This document shows, piece after piece, positions 17,239 to 26,255 of a stretch of DNA of 64,000 bases. Every line of letters begins with the position of its first letter. The stretch's first letter is position 1. A program made the position numbers and the translations under genes. Origin of the DNA: Micromonospora sp. NBC_01796 (GTDB lineage: Bacteria > Actinomycetota > Actinomycetes > Mycobacteriales > Micromonosporaceae); NCBI RefSeq assembly GCF_035917455.1, contig NZ_CP109078.1:434001-498000 (forward strand), read 5' to 3'. The notes beneath the pieces are model-generated. The model did no database searches. It was not told the DNA's origin and was given only the letters and a program-made list of their open reading frames with translations.

Positions 17239-18048
17239 TCAGTCGGACGTACGGGCGTGGCGTACCGCCCAGTCCAGGGCGTAGTCGGCGACCTCTTCCC
17301 AGCCGGGCTGGGCCGGGAGCAGGTGGCAGCGGCCGGCGTACTCCTTGACCTCGGTGACGGTGTTCGAGGTGTAGTGCTTGGCGTTGGAGTGCTGGACGGC
17401 CGGCGGCATGAGGTGGTCCTCGCCACCGGCGACGAACAGCAGCGGCGCCCGGTTGTCGTTGGCGTAGTCCACCCACGCGGCCTGGTGGCCGGGCTGGAAG
17501 TTCGCCAGTACGCCCGCCCACACGATCTGTCCGGGGCCCGGGATCGCGTACCGGGCGTAGAGCTGCCGGGACTCCTCCTCACTGAAGGTGTTGGTGAAGG
17601 CGTAGTGCCACTGGTCGTGGGTGAAGGCGACGGCCCGGTGCCGGTTCGCCGGGTTCTTCAGCACCGGGAACGTCGACTTCACCTGCGAGGCCGGCAGCAC
17701 GGTGACGCCCTCGGTCGGGGCCGAGTTGATCGCCACACCGACGGCTCCCACCCCGTGGTCGAGCAGGATCTGAGTGAAGACCCCACCGGCGGAGTGGCCC
17801 ATCAGGATCGGCGGGCGGTCCAGCTCGGCGATCACCGACTTCAGGTGGCTGACGATGCCCGGGATGGTCACCGCCTCGATCGGTGACGGGTCGGCGTTCA
17901 GCGCCTCGACCTCGACCTCGAATCCGGGGTACGCCGGAGCGATGACCCGGTAGCCCCGCTTCTCGTAGTGCTCGATCCAGTGTTCCCAGCTTCTCGGCGT
18001 CACCCAGAGGCCGTGGATCAGCACGATGGTGTCGGGTGCGGTACTCAT
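17239..18048 (-). CDS. Alpha/beta hydrolase
   Basis: Cytosolic alpha/beta hydrolase of 269 residues. The oxyanion region is VLIHGLWVTPRSWEHW, the nucleophile elbow GHSAGG, the acid is likely Asp in GGEDHLMPP and the His is in GRCHLLPAQPG. No signal peptide. It is the last gene of a three-gene minus-strand run of hydrolases, 9 bp after the preceding one, so co-transcription is nearly certain. Relatives are annotated as esterases or lipases; the substrate is unknown. Confidence 0.88.
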   Translation of the reverse strand: MSTAPDTIVLIHGLWVTPRSWEHWIEHYEKRGYRVIAPAYPGFEVEVEALNADPSPIEAVTIPGIVSHLKSVIAELDRPPILMGHSAGGVFTQILLDHGVGAVGVAINSAPTEGVTVLPASQVKSTFPVLKNPANRHRAVAFTHDQWHYAFTNTFSEEESRQLYARYAIPGPGQIVWAGVLANFQPGHQAAWVDYANDNRAPLLFVAGGEDHLMPPAVQHSNAKHYTSNTVTEVKEYAGRCHLLPAQPGWEEVADYALDWAVRHARTSD

Positions 18049-18057
18049 CGGTCGTCC

Positions 18058-18882
18058 TTAGCTGTTGAGGAAGGCGAGCAGGTCGGCACCGAGCTGCTCC
18101 TTGTGCGTGTCGGTGATGCCGTGCGGGGCCCCCGGGTAGACCTTCAGGACCGCACCCTTGACCCGCTCCGCCGATGCCTTGCCGCCGACCTCGAACGGGA
18201 CCACCTGGTCGTCGTCCCCGTGGATGACAAGCGTCGGTACGTCGAACGCGTCGAGGTCCGCGCGGAAGTCCGTGGCGGAGAACGCGGCGATGCACTCCAG
18301 GGCGTTGCGGTGTCCGGCCTGCATGCTCTGGAGCCAGAACGCGTCCCGGATGCCCTGGGAGACGTTCGCGCCGGGCCGGTTGTTGCCGAAGAACGGGCCG
18401 TCGGCGAGGTCCTTGTAGAGCTGGGACCGGTCGGCCAGCGAACCGGCGCGGATCCCGTCGAAGACCTCGATCGGCACCCCGCCGGGGTTGTCGTCGGTCT
18501 TGAGCATGAACGGCGGCACCGCCGAGACCAGGACGATCTTCTCCACCCGGCCGGTGCCGTACCGGCCGATGTAGCGGGCGACCTCGCCGCCACCGGTGGA
18601 GAACCCGACCAGGGTCGCCTCGCGCAGGTCGAGGGTGTCGATCAGGGTGGCGAGGTCGTCGGCGTACGTGTCCATCTCGTTGCCGTGCCAGGTCTGGGTG
18701 GAACGGCCGTGTCCGCGCCGGTCGTGGGCGATCACCCGGTAACCGTTCGCGGCCAGGAACAGCGCCTGCGCCTCCCAACTGTCCGAGTTCAGCGGCCAGC
18801 CGTGGGAGAGGACAACCGGCTTACCGGTCCCCCAGTCCTTGTAGAAGATCTGCGTACCGTCCGAAGCGGTGACGAACCCCAT
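18058..18882 (-). CDS. Alpha/beta hydrolase, non-heme chloroperoxidase-like
   Basis: A 274-residue hydrolase of the cofactor-free haloperoxidase/arylesterase group: [20 protein letters not shown], the DRRGHGRS segment, elbow GFSTGG, acid in HGDDDQVVP and His in PHGITDTH. In this family the hydrolase fold can also perform perhydrolysis, giving weak haloperoxidase activity; the physiological role is usually ester or lactone cleavage. ATG 18882 follows AGGGAGATCC. It is the middle gene of the hydrolase operon. Confidence 0.92.
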   Translation of the reverse strand: MGFVTASDGTQIFYKDWGTGKPVVLSHGWPLNSDSWEAQALFLAANGYRVIAHDRRGHGRSTQTWHGNEMDTYADDLATLIDTLDLREATLVGFSTGGGEVARYIGRYGTGRVEKIVLVSAVPPFMLKTDDNPGGVPIEVFDGIRAGSLADRSQLYKDLADGPFFGNNRPGANVSQGIRDAFWLQSMQAGHRNALECIAAFSATDFRADLDAFDVPTLVIHGDDDQVVPFEVGGKASAERVKGAVLKVYPGAPHGITDTHKEQLGADLLAFLNS

Positions 18883-18899
18883 CGTGGATCTCCCTGTGC

Positions 18900-19754
18900 T
18901 CAGCGGACGGTGGTCCGGGCGGCGTCGGTGACGAGGTCGACCACGGCGGTCGGCTTCGACATCATCGCCACGTGCGAGGCGTTGACCTCGACCTTGTGGG
19001 CGTTCGCCCGACCGGCCATGAAGCGCTGCGCGGCGGCCGGGATCAGGTTGTCGTTGCGGGCGACCAGGTACCAGGACGGGATGGTCTTCCACGCCGGTGC
19101 CCCGGCCGGTTCCTGGAGCGTGTGCCCGTCGCCGGGACGCTGGGTGGCGGCCATGACGGCGGTGGTGGCGGCCGGCAGGTCACCGGCGAAGATGTCGCGG
19201 AACAGGGCCGGCTTGACGTAGCCGTCGACGCTCGGGCTGCCGTCCGGCAGCAGGTACGGGCGGAAGTCGAGTGCCGCCGGGCTGAGCTTGCTGCCCGGGA
19301 ACTTCGTCTGCAGCCCCTCGACGGTGTCACCGGCGTCGGGTGCGAACGCGGCCACGTACACCAGGGCCTTGACGTTGGGGTTGCCGTTCGCGGCGGCGGT
19401 GATCACCATGCCGCCGTACGAGTGTCCGACCAGGACGATCGGGCCGGTCAGCGTCGCCAGGATGCTGGCCACGTAAGCCGAGTCGGAGGCGACCCCGCGC
19501 AGCGGGTTGGCCGGTGCGATCACCGGGTAGCCCTGCCGCTGGAGCTGGCGTACCACGTCGTTCCAGCCGGAGGCGTCGGCGAAGGCGCCGTGCACCAGAA
19601 CCACGGTCGGCTTGGTCCGGTTTGCGGTTGCGGCGGACGCGACCGGGGTCGCGGCGAGCCCTCCGGCACCGAGCAGCAGCACGAGGGCGACGAGCATGCT
19701 GATCAGGAGCGGACGACGCCGGCGGGCGGAATCGGTAATCGGAACTGTGGTCAT
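18900..19754 (-). CDS. Secreted alpha/beta hydrolase
   Basis: A 284-residue protein with a signal peptide: basic SARRRRP, a hydrophobic core ([20 protein letters not shown]) and a likely AXA cleavage near VASAAT. The mature part begins [17 protein letters not shown], has the elbow GHSYGG and a C-terminal His in NASHVAMMS, placing it in the group of plant MeSA-esterase-like hydrolases common in actinomycetes. It is the first gene of the operon and is divergent from the AfsR-like regulators, with a 21-bp palindrome between. It is the only one of the three that is exported. Confidence 0.9.
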   Translation of the reverse strand: MTTVPITDSARRRRPLLISMLVALVLLLGAGGLAATPVASAATANRTKPTVVLVHGAFADASGWNDVVRQLQRQGYPVIAPANPLRGVASDSAYVASILATLTGPIVLVGHSYGGMVITAAANGNPNVKALVYVAAFAPDAGDTVEGLQTKFPGSKLSPAALDFRPYLLPDGSPSVDGYVKPALFRDIFAGDLPAATTAVMAATQRPGDGHTLQEPAGAPAWKTIPSWYLVARNDNLIPAAAQRFMAGRANAHKVEVNASHVAMMSKPTAVVDLVTDAARTTVR

Positions 19755-19906
19755 GCGCTCTCCCTAGATGGCCGGTCCGTGTCCACGCCTGGGCGTGGCA
19801 CGACCGGTCGGGACTGACGGGACGATGCAGGGGTGCGGTCGTCGGACCCACTGCCCGGCACATTCCAGAGCGGGCCGGTAGGGTATTGCGCCCGACCGCC
19901 GCGATA

Positions 19907-19927
19907 ATGGGCAGGTGACCTGCCCAT
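19907..19927. promoter_or_regulatory. 21-bp perfect palindrome between hydrolase operon and regulators
   Basis: ATGGGCAGGT (19907-19916), central G (19917), ACCTGCCCAT (19918-19927). It lies within the 277-bp divergent gap, 105 bp before the first AfsR-like gene and 152 bp before the hydrolase operon. It is probably an operator for a dimeric regulator, not a terminator, since no gene ends here. Confidence 0.6.
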
Positions 19928-20031
19928 CGGTGTGTGCCGGGGTCGACCGTAGGCCGGGCTGCACAGGGAAAAACTGAAGAAGAAGTGAGGGCCCGCCAGC
20001 CGGGCCGTCCGTAACGGGGACGCAGGAGTCA

Positions 20032-22905
20032 GTGACAGAGGAAAAGACCGATCCGGTACGCCTCACCGTGCTCGGCCCGGTGCGTCTGTGGCGGGACGGG
20101 ACCGAGGTACAACTCGGCGCCCCCCAGGTACGCGCACTGCTTGCCGTACTGCTCGCGCAGGTCGGGACACCGGTCAGCCTCGCCGAGATCGTGGACGTGC
20201 TGTGGGGGCAGGACCCGCCGGCCACCGCGACGAACGCCGTACACGGGCACGTCGGTGCCCTGCGTCGACTCCTGGAACCCTCCCTCGGCGCCCGGGAACA
20301 CGGCCGGTGGCTGAGTCGCTCCGCCGGGGGCTACCAGCTCGCCGGGGACGCGGAGAGCGTCGACCTGCTCGACTTCCGCCGCCTGCTCGGGCAGGCCAGG
20401 GCGGCCGTCGCCGCCGGTCGGGACGGTGCGGCGGTGGCCCATTTCGTCGCCGCCCTGCGGCTCCCGCAGGGTCCCTGCGCCGCCAACGTCAGCGCCACCG
20501 TCCGGTCGCATCCGATCTTCGGCGGGCTCGAACGGGAGTGCCTCGCCGGTGTCCGGGAGGCGGCCGACTGTGCGCTGCGGGCGGGGCGGGCGGCCGAACT
20601 CGTCGCCGGCATCCAGCGGATAGCGGAACGTTTTCCGCTGGACGAACCGTTGCAGGCCCGGTTGATCCTGCTGCTCGCGGCGAGCGGACAGCAGGCGCAG
20701 GCGCTGGCCCTGTTCGGGCGGGTGCGTACCGCCCTCGTCGACGACCTGGGCATCGACCCGGGGGCGGAACTGCGGGCGGCGTACGAGGCGGTGCTCCGCC
20801 AGCAGCACGGCACCGGCACGGCTGCCGTCGGCGACCGGCGACCGGACACCACCCGTCCGGATGCCGCCGGGCCGACCGGATCGCCACATCCGGTACGCCC
20901 GGCCCAGCTCCCACCCGACCTGTCGACCTTCGTCGGCCGCCGGGGCGAACTCGCCCGAGCCCTGTCGCTCATACCCGAGGAGGGCGCCGAGCCGGGAACA
21001 GTCGTGATCAGCGCGATCAGTGGAATGGCCGGTGCGGGGAAGACGACGCTCGCGGTCCGCTGGGCGCACCGGGTCATCGGGCGGTACCCCGACGGCCAGC
21101 TCTACCTGAACCTGCACGGCTTCGGTCCGAGCGACGCGGTGGTGAGCCCGGACGACGCGCTCCGGGAGATCTTCGAGACGCTGGGGGTGGCACCGGACCG
21201 GATCCCGGAGAGCCTGGACGGGCGGACCGCCCTCTACCGCAGCCTGCTCGCCGGCAGGAAAATGCTGGTGGTGCTCGACAACGCCCGCGACGCCGACCAG
21301 GTACGCCCGCTGCTGCCCGCCAGCCCCGGTTGCCTGGCGATCGTGACCAGCCGCAACCAGCTCGCCGGACTGGTCGCCGTGGACGGGGCGTACCCCCTGG
21401 TCCTCGACACCCTGCCGGTGCGGGACGCGCACAAGCTGCTGTCGCTGCGGATCGGCGGGGACCGGCTCGACAACGAACCCGAGGCCACTGCCGCCATCCT
21501 GCGCCGGTGCGGTGGGCTGCCGTTGGCACTCGCCATCGTCGCCGCGCGGGCGGCGACCTATCCGGCCCTCTCCCTGGCGAGCATCAACGCCGAACTGGAC
21601 GACGAGGAGGGTCCGCTGGACGTCTTCGCCGACGCGGACAGCGCCGTCGACCCGCGTGCCGTCTTCTCCTGGTCGTACCACGCCCTCAGCCCCGGTGCGG
21701 CGCGGCTGTTCCGGCTGCTCGGCGGGGTTCGCAACGGCCACGACATCGGCCAGCCGGCCGCGGCCAGTCTGGCCGGCGTACCGGTCCGGGAGGTCCGCCC
21801 GCTCCTCACCGAGCTGACCAGGGCGAGTCTGGTGCTCCAGGGCGACGGCTCCCGGTACACCATGCACGACCTGCTCGGCGCGTACGCCGACGAGCTGGCC
21901 CGGCAGCACGACAGCGAAGCCGAACGCCGGGAGGCCTGGCACCGGTTGCTGGACCACTACCTGCACACGGCACACGCCGCCGAACGGCTGTTCTCCCCGC
22001 TGCGGCCCACGGTCCCCCTCGGGCCGGCACCGTCCACGATCACCGTGGCGCCGATGTGCTCGGCGGACGAGGCGCTGTCCTGGTTCGTCGCGGAACGTCA
22101 CACCCTGGTGGCGTCGATCGCCCGGGCCGCCGCCGACGGGCTCGCCGGACACGCCTGGCAGTTGGCCAGGGCGCTGGAACCGTTCCTCTTCCTGCGCGGG
22201 CACTGGGAGGGCTGGCTGCCGACGATGGTGAGCGTGCTGGCGGCGACCGAACGGGACGACGACCGGACCGGGCAGGCGTACCTGACCCGGGTGGTCGGGT
22301 CGATCCTGGTCAGGTACGGCCGGTACGACGAGGCGAGCGTCCACCTCGCCCGTTCGCTGCGACTCTTCGGCGACCTGGGTGACCGGGTGGGGCAAGCGGT
22401 GGGCCACCGCTGTCTCAACGACATCCGGGACCGGCAGAACCGGACGGAGGAGGCGCTCGAACACGCCCGGCAGGCGCTCGCGCTCTACGCCTCGGTCGAC
22501 GACCGCAACGGGCAGGCGCTCGCGCTGAACGCGATCGGTTGGACCCATGCCCGGATCGGCGAGTACGAACCGGCGGTCGAGCACTGCAACCGGGCGCTCG
22601 TGATCTTCGAGGAGGTCGGCAACCCGCGCGGTCTGGCGGCCACCTGGGACAGTCTGGGCTTCGTCCACCACTGCCTGGCCGAGTACGCGCAGGCCACGCA
22701 GTGTTATGACGAGGCGATCCGGATTCGGGGCGAGATCGGCGACCTGACGTACGAGGCGGCCAGTCTCGACCGGCTCGGCGACACCCTGCTCGCCGGGGGT
22801 GAGCTGGACGCGGCCCTCTCCACCTGGCACCGAGCGCTGGTGATCATGGCCGAGGTCGGCCATCCCCGGATCGACCAGGTGCTGGCCAAGCTGGCCGGCC
22901 ACTGA
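20032..22905 (+). CDS. AfsR/SARP-family regulator with NB-ARC and TPR domains (copy 1)
   Basis: Large 957-residue regulator. Residues 1-95 are an OmpR-type winged helix (RLTVLGPVRLWRDGTEVQLG, WGQDPPATATNAVHGHVGAL). Residues 100-260 form the bacterial transcriptional activation domain, an NB-ARC ATPase has its Walker A in GMAGAGKTTLAV (about 331-341), and the C-terminal 250 residues are TPR-like repeats (RNGQALALNAIGWTHARIGE). AfsR relatives activate secondary metabolism, with ATP and TPR ligands controlling DNA binding. GTG 20032 follows GCAGGAG. A paralogue starts 3 bp after its stop, so both are in one operon; targets may include the divergent hydrolase operon. Confidence 0.94.
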   Translation: MTEEKTDPVRLTVLGPVRLWRDGTEVQLGAPQVRALLAVLLAQVGTPVSLAEIVDVLWGQDPPATATNAVHGHVGALRRLLEPSLGAREHGRWLSRSAGGYQLAGDAESVDLLDFRRLLGQARAAVAAGRDGAAVAHFVAALRLPQGPCAANVSATVRSHPIFGGLERECLAGVREAADCALRAGRAAELVAGIQRIAERFPLDEPLQARLILLLAASGQQAQALALFGRVRTALVDDLGIDPGAELRAAYEAVLRQQHGTGTAAVGDRRPDTTRPDAAGPTGSPHPVRPAQLPPDLSTFVGRRGELARALSLIPEEGAEPGTVVISAISGMAGAGKTTLAVRWAHRVIGRYPDGQLYLNLHGFGPSDAVVSPDDALREIFETLGVAPDRIPESLDGRTALYRSLLAGRKMLVVLDNARDADQVRPLLPASPGCLAIVTSRNQLAGLVAVDGAYPLVLDTLPVRDAHKLLSLRIGGDRLDNEPEATAAILRRCGGLPLALAIVAARAATYPALSLASINAELDDEEGPLDVFADADSAVDPRAVFSWSYHALSPGAARLFRLLGGVRNGHDIGQPAAASLAGVPVREVRPLLTELTRASLVLQGDGSRYTMHDLLGAYADELARQHDSEAERREAWHRLLDHYLHTAHAAERLFSPLRPTVPLGPAPSTITVAPMCSADEALSWFVAERHTLVASIARAAADGLAGHAWQLARALEPFLFLRGHWEGWLPTMVSVLAATERDDDRTGQAYLTRVVGSILVRYGRYDEASVHLARSLRLFGDLGDRVGQAVGHRCLNDIRDRQNRTEEALEHARQALALYASVDDRNGQALALNAIGWTHARIGEYEPAVEHCNRALVIFEEVGNPRGLAATWDSLGFVHHCLAEYAQATQCYDEAIRIRGEIGDLTYEAASLDRLGDTLLAGGELDAALSTWHRALVIMAEVGHPRIDQVLAKLAGH

Positions 22906-22908
22906 ACG

Positions 22909-25794
22909 ATGACCACAATGGACAATCTTCGAAGCGGGGCACCGGTACGCCTGACCGTGCTCGGGCCGGTGCGACTCTGGCGGGGCGGCGAAGAGGTCCA
23001 ACTCGGCGCACCCCAGGTACGGGCCCTGCTCGCCGTACTGCTCGCCCGGGTCGGCACGCCGGTCAGCCTGGCCGAGATCGTCGACGTGCTCTGGGGGCAG
23101 GATCCACCGCCCACCGCGGTCAACGCCGTACACGGGCACATCGGCACCCTGCGCCGGTTGCTGGAACCCGCGCTCGGTCCACGGGAACCCGGCCGGTGGC
23201 TGGGCCGCTCCGCCGGGGGTTACCAGCTCACCGGGGACGCCGACAGCGTCGACCTGCTCGACTTCCGGCGTCTGCTCGGGCAGGCCAGGGCCGCCGTCGC
23301 CGCCGGTCGGGAAGGCGCGGCGGTGCCACATTTCGCCGCCGCGGTGCGGCTGTGGCAGGGGCCGGGTGCCGGCAACGTCAACCCCGCCATCCGTACGCAT
23401 CCGGTCTTCGGCGAACTCGACCGGGAGTACTTCGACGCCGTCCGGGAGGCGGCCGACTGCGCGCTCGGGTGCGGGCAGGCGGACGAACTCGTCACCGACA
23501 TCCGGCGCGCGGCCGAACGGGCGGTGCTGGACGAGCCGCTACAGGCCAGGCTGATCCTGCTGCTGGTGGCATCCGGTCAGCAGGCGCAGGCGCTGGCGGT
23601 CTTCGCCCGGGTCCGGGCCGCCCTCGCCGAGGAACTCGGCATCGACCCCGGTGCGGAGCTGCGGGCCGCGTACGAGACGGTGCTCGACCGGCAGCGGGGC
23701 AACTCCGTACCGGAGGCTGACCGGCCGACCCCGACCGGCCCGGTGGTACGCCCGGCGCAACTCCCGCCCGACCTGTCGAGTTTCGTCGGACGGCGGGGAG
23801 AGCTGCGGCGGGCCCTGGCCCTCGTCCCCGAGCAGGGCACCCCGTCGACGGCCATGGTGGTCAGCGCGATCAGCGGCATGGCCGGTACGGGTAAGACGAC
23901 GATCGCGGTCCACTGGGCCCACCGGGTCGCACCGAGCTATCCCGACGGGCAGCTCTACGTGAACCTGCGCGGCTTCGATCCGACCGGTTCGGTGATGAGC
24001 CCGGCCGAGGCGCTGCGCGGGATGCTCGACGCGCTCGGGGTCGCCCCCGAGCGGTCGCCGCGCACCGTCGAGGGGCAGACCGCGCTCTACCGCAGCCTGC
24101 TCGCCGGGCGCCGGATCCTGGTGCTGCTCGACAACGCCCGCGACGCCGAGCAGGTACGTCCCCTCCTGCCCGGCGGTCCCGGGTGCCTGGCGATCGTGAC
24201 CAGCCGCAACCAGCTCTCCGGTCTGGTCGCCGCCGACGGTGCGCATCCGCTGGTGCTCGACATCCTGCCGCCGACCGACGCGCGGGAACTGCTGGCCCGC
24301 CGGGTCGGCGCCGCCCGACTGAACGCCGAACCCGAGGCGACCGGGGCCATCCTGGGCCGGTGCGGCGGTCTGCCGCTGGCGTTGGCGATCGTCGCCGCCC
24401 GGGTGGCCACCTCGCCGGCCCGGTCGCTGGCGGGAATCGCGGCCGAGTTGCACGACGAGGAGGGCGGGCTGGACGGGTTCGCCGATCCGGACGACGTGGT
24501 CGACGCGCGGGCGGTCTTCTCCTGGTCGTACCGCGCGCTGAGTGCCGACTCGGCCCGGCTGTTCCGGCTGCTCGGCGGGACCAGGACCGGGCCGGAGATC
24601 AGCCTCCCGGCCGCCGCCAGCCTGGCCGGTGTGCCGATCCGGCGGGCCCGTGCCCTGCTCGCCGAACTCGTCCGGGCCAACCTGGCCGTCCAGCCCGTGC
24701 CCGGCCGCCACACGATGCACGACCTGCTGGCCGCGTACGCCGGGGAACTCGCCGCGACCAGCGACGATGCGGGGCAGCGGCGGGCGGCCCGGCACCGGTT
24801 GCTCGACCACTACCTGCACAGCGCCCTGGCGGCGGACCGGCTGCTGTCCCACCACCGGCCCTCGCCGGGACCCCCGGCGGGTGCACCGGGGTCGTCCGCT
24901 GTCCCGCAGGCGCAGCCCGGCAGCGCCGCCGAGGTGCCGTCCGACGTGGACGCCGCCTGGGCCTGGTTCACCACCGAACGTTCGACCCTCCTGGCGGCGG
25001 TCGACCGGGCCGCCGTGGACGGTTTCCCCCACCACGCCTGGCAGCTCACCTGGGCGATGGTGCCGTTCCTGCACCGGCGCGGCTACTTCGACGACTGGGT
25101 CAGTGCGCAGGAGACCGCGCGGGCGGCGCTCGACCCGCGTACGGACCGTCTCGGGTTGGCCCACACCGGCAGCCAGTTGGGCCTGGCCTACACCGAACTC
25201 GGCCGGTACGACGACGCCAGGGCGCTGCTCACCCGGTCGGTGGCCCTCTTCGCCGAACTCGGCGACCACACCGGCCAGGGCGACACCTACCGTCGCCTCG
25301 GCGGGATCGCCTACAAGGAGGAGCGGTACGACGACGCCCTCGCACACACCCTGGCTGCGCTCGACCACTACGCGGCGGCCGGTGACCGTCCCGGCCAGGC
25401 ACATGCCCTCAACGGCGTCGGGTGGGTGCACGTGCTGCGCGGCGATCACCACCTTGCGATCGACTACTGCGGCCGGGCGCTGGTCATCCTCCGGGAGGTC
25501 GGCAACCGGCAGGGTGAGGCGGCCACCCGGGACAGTCTCGGTTACGCCCACCACCACCTGGGCGAGTACGCGCACGCGGCCGAGTGCTACCGGGAGGCGA
25601 TCCGGATCCGTCGGGAGACCGGTGACCGGGTGTACGAGGCGAACAGCCTGCACCGCCTGGGTGACAACCACCTGGCCGCCGGTGAGCCCGACGAGGCGTA
25701 CGCGGTGTGGCGGCAGGCGCTCGACATCATGACCGAGATCAGCCACCCGGACACCGAGAAGGTACGGGCCAAGCTGGCCACCCGGCCCGAATAG
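22909..25794 (+). CDS. AfsR/SARP-family regulator with NB-ARC and TPR domains (copy 2)
   Basis: A 961-residue paralogue of the upstream gene with the same domain order: winged helix, activation domain, NB-ARC (GMAGTGKTTIAVHWAHRV near residue 322) and C-terminal TPR-like repeats. Large blocks such as RLTVLGPVRLW and VGTPVSLAEIVDVLWGQDPP are identical in both copies, while the region after the NB-ARC (about residues 640-690) and the repeats differ more. The start could be ATG 22909 or ATG 22918. The pair looks like a tandem gene duplication that has begun to diverge in its sensory half. Confidence 0.94.
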   Translation: MTTMDNLRSGAPVRLTVLGPVRLWRGGEEVQLGAPQVRALLAVLLARVGTPVSLAEIVDVLWGQDPPPTAVNAVHGHIGTLRRLLEPALGPREPGRWLGRSAGGYQLTGDADSVDLLDFRRLLGQARAAVAAGREGAAVPHFAAAVRLWQGPGAGNVNPAIRTHPVFGELDREYFDAVREAADCALGCGQADELVTDIRRAAERAVLDEPLQARLILLLVASGQQAQALAVFARVRAALAEELGIDPGAELRAAYETVLDRQRGNSVPEADRPTPTGPVVRPAQLPPDLSSFVGRRGELRRALALVPEQGTPSTAMVVSAISGMAGTGKTTIAVHWAHRVAPSYPDGQLYVNLRGFDPTGSVMSPAEALRGMLDALGVAPERSPRTVEGQTALYRSLLAGRRILVLLDNARDAEQVRPLLPGGPGCLAIVTSRNQLSGLVAADGAHPLVLDILPPTDARELLARRVGAARLNAEPEATGAILGRCGGLPLALAIVAARVATSPARSLAGIAAELHDEEGGLDGFADPDDVVDARAVFSWSYRALSADSARLFRLLGGTRTGPEISLPAAASLAGVPIRRARALLAELVRANLAVQPVPGRHTMHDLLAAYAGELAATSDDAGQRRAARHRLLDHYLHSALAADRLLSHHRPSPGPPAGAPGSSAVPQAQPGSAAEVPSDVDAAWAWFTTERSTLLAAVDRAAVDGFPHHAWQLTWAMVPFLHRRGYFDDWVSAQETARAALDPRTDRLGLAHTGSQLGLAYTELGRYDDARALLTRSVALFAELGDHTGQGDTYRRLGGIAYKEERYDDALAHTLAALDHYAAAGDRPGQAHALNGVGWVHVLRGDHHLAIDYCGRALVILREVGNRQGEAATRDSLGYAHHHLGEYAHAAECYREAIRIRRETGDRVYEANSLHRLGDNHLAAGEPDEAYAVWRQALDIMTEISHPDTEKVRAKLATRPE

Positions 25795-25816
25795 CGCCCG
25801 TATCGAAGTCGACGGG

Positions 25817-26191
25817 TCATCCGGAGGTTGACCGCACGTCAACGACGGGAGCGGTGGTGGTGGCGAGGATCCCGGCGAGTGCGGACCGCGCATCCTGGAG
25901 CGTGGAGATCTTGTTGTCGAGGCCACGAAGTTGTTTCCACAGTGTCGGCGCCGCGCAGTGCTCCAGTTCCGGGCCCGGACCCTCGACGCAGGGCAGCACC
26001 TCGCGGATGACGCTGGTGGTCAGGCCAGCAGCGAGAAAGGCCCTGATATGGCCGACCACAACCGGCGCGTCATCGGCATACCGCCGGTGGCCACCTCCGA
26101 CGCGGTGCGAGGTGAGCAGTCCCTGCTCCTCGTAGTAGCGCAGTAGGCGCGGGCTGACGCCGGTCTCGCGCGACAGGTCCCCGATCTTCAT
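25817..26191 (-). CDS. MerR family transcriptional regulator
   Basis: A 124-residue MerR protein: MKIGDLSRETGVSPRLLRYY and GGGHRRYADDAPVVVGHIRA form the winged helix-turn-helix and the rest is a dimer coiled coil with a short C-terminus. Cys residues occur in LPCVEG and EHCAAP, but the metal-binding arrangements of classic MerR or SoxR are not evident, so the effector is unclear. ATG 26191 follows GGAG. It is divergent from the aminotransferase-like gene, whose promoter has the long spacer typical of MerR control. Confidence 0.9.
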   Translation of the reverse strand: MKIGDLSRETGVSPRLLRYYEEQGLLTSHRVGGGHRRYADDAPVVVGHIRAFLAAGLTTSVIREVLPCVEGPGPELEHCAAPTLWKQLRGLDNKISTLQDARSALAGILATTTAPVVDVRSTSG

Positions 26192-26217
26192 CTCCGTGTG
26201 ATCTCCCTCATCCGCGC

Positions 26218-26249
26218 TTGAAACTCACACCGGTGTCAGATCGTACGTT
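26218..26249 (+). promoter_or_regulatory. MerR-type promoter (20-bp spacer with palindrome), leaderless
   Basis: TTGAAA (26218-26223), a 20-bp spacer, TACGTT (26244-26249), then 6 nt and ATG 26256. The spacer holds the palindrome ACACCGGTGT (26227-26236). MerR activators act on promoters whose spacer is too long (19-20 bp) by twisting DNA bound at such a palindrome. Confidence 0.65.
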
Positions 26250-26255
26250 GCCGAT

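Noticed and set aside
20029-23400. 1123-codon minus-strand open frame opposite the first AfsR-like gene
   Set aside because: Composition is Arg/Pro/Gly/Val-rich without domains; it mirrors the codon bias of the regulator genes.
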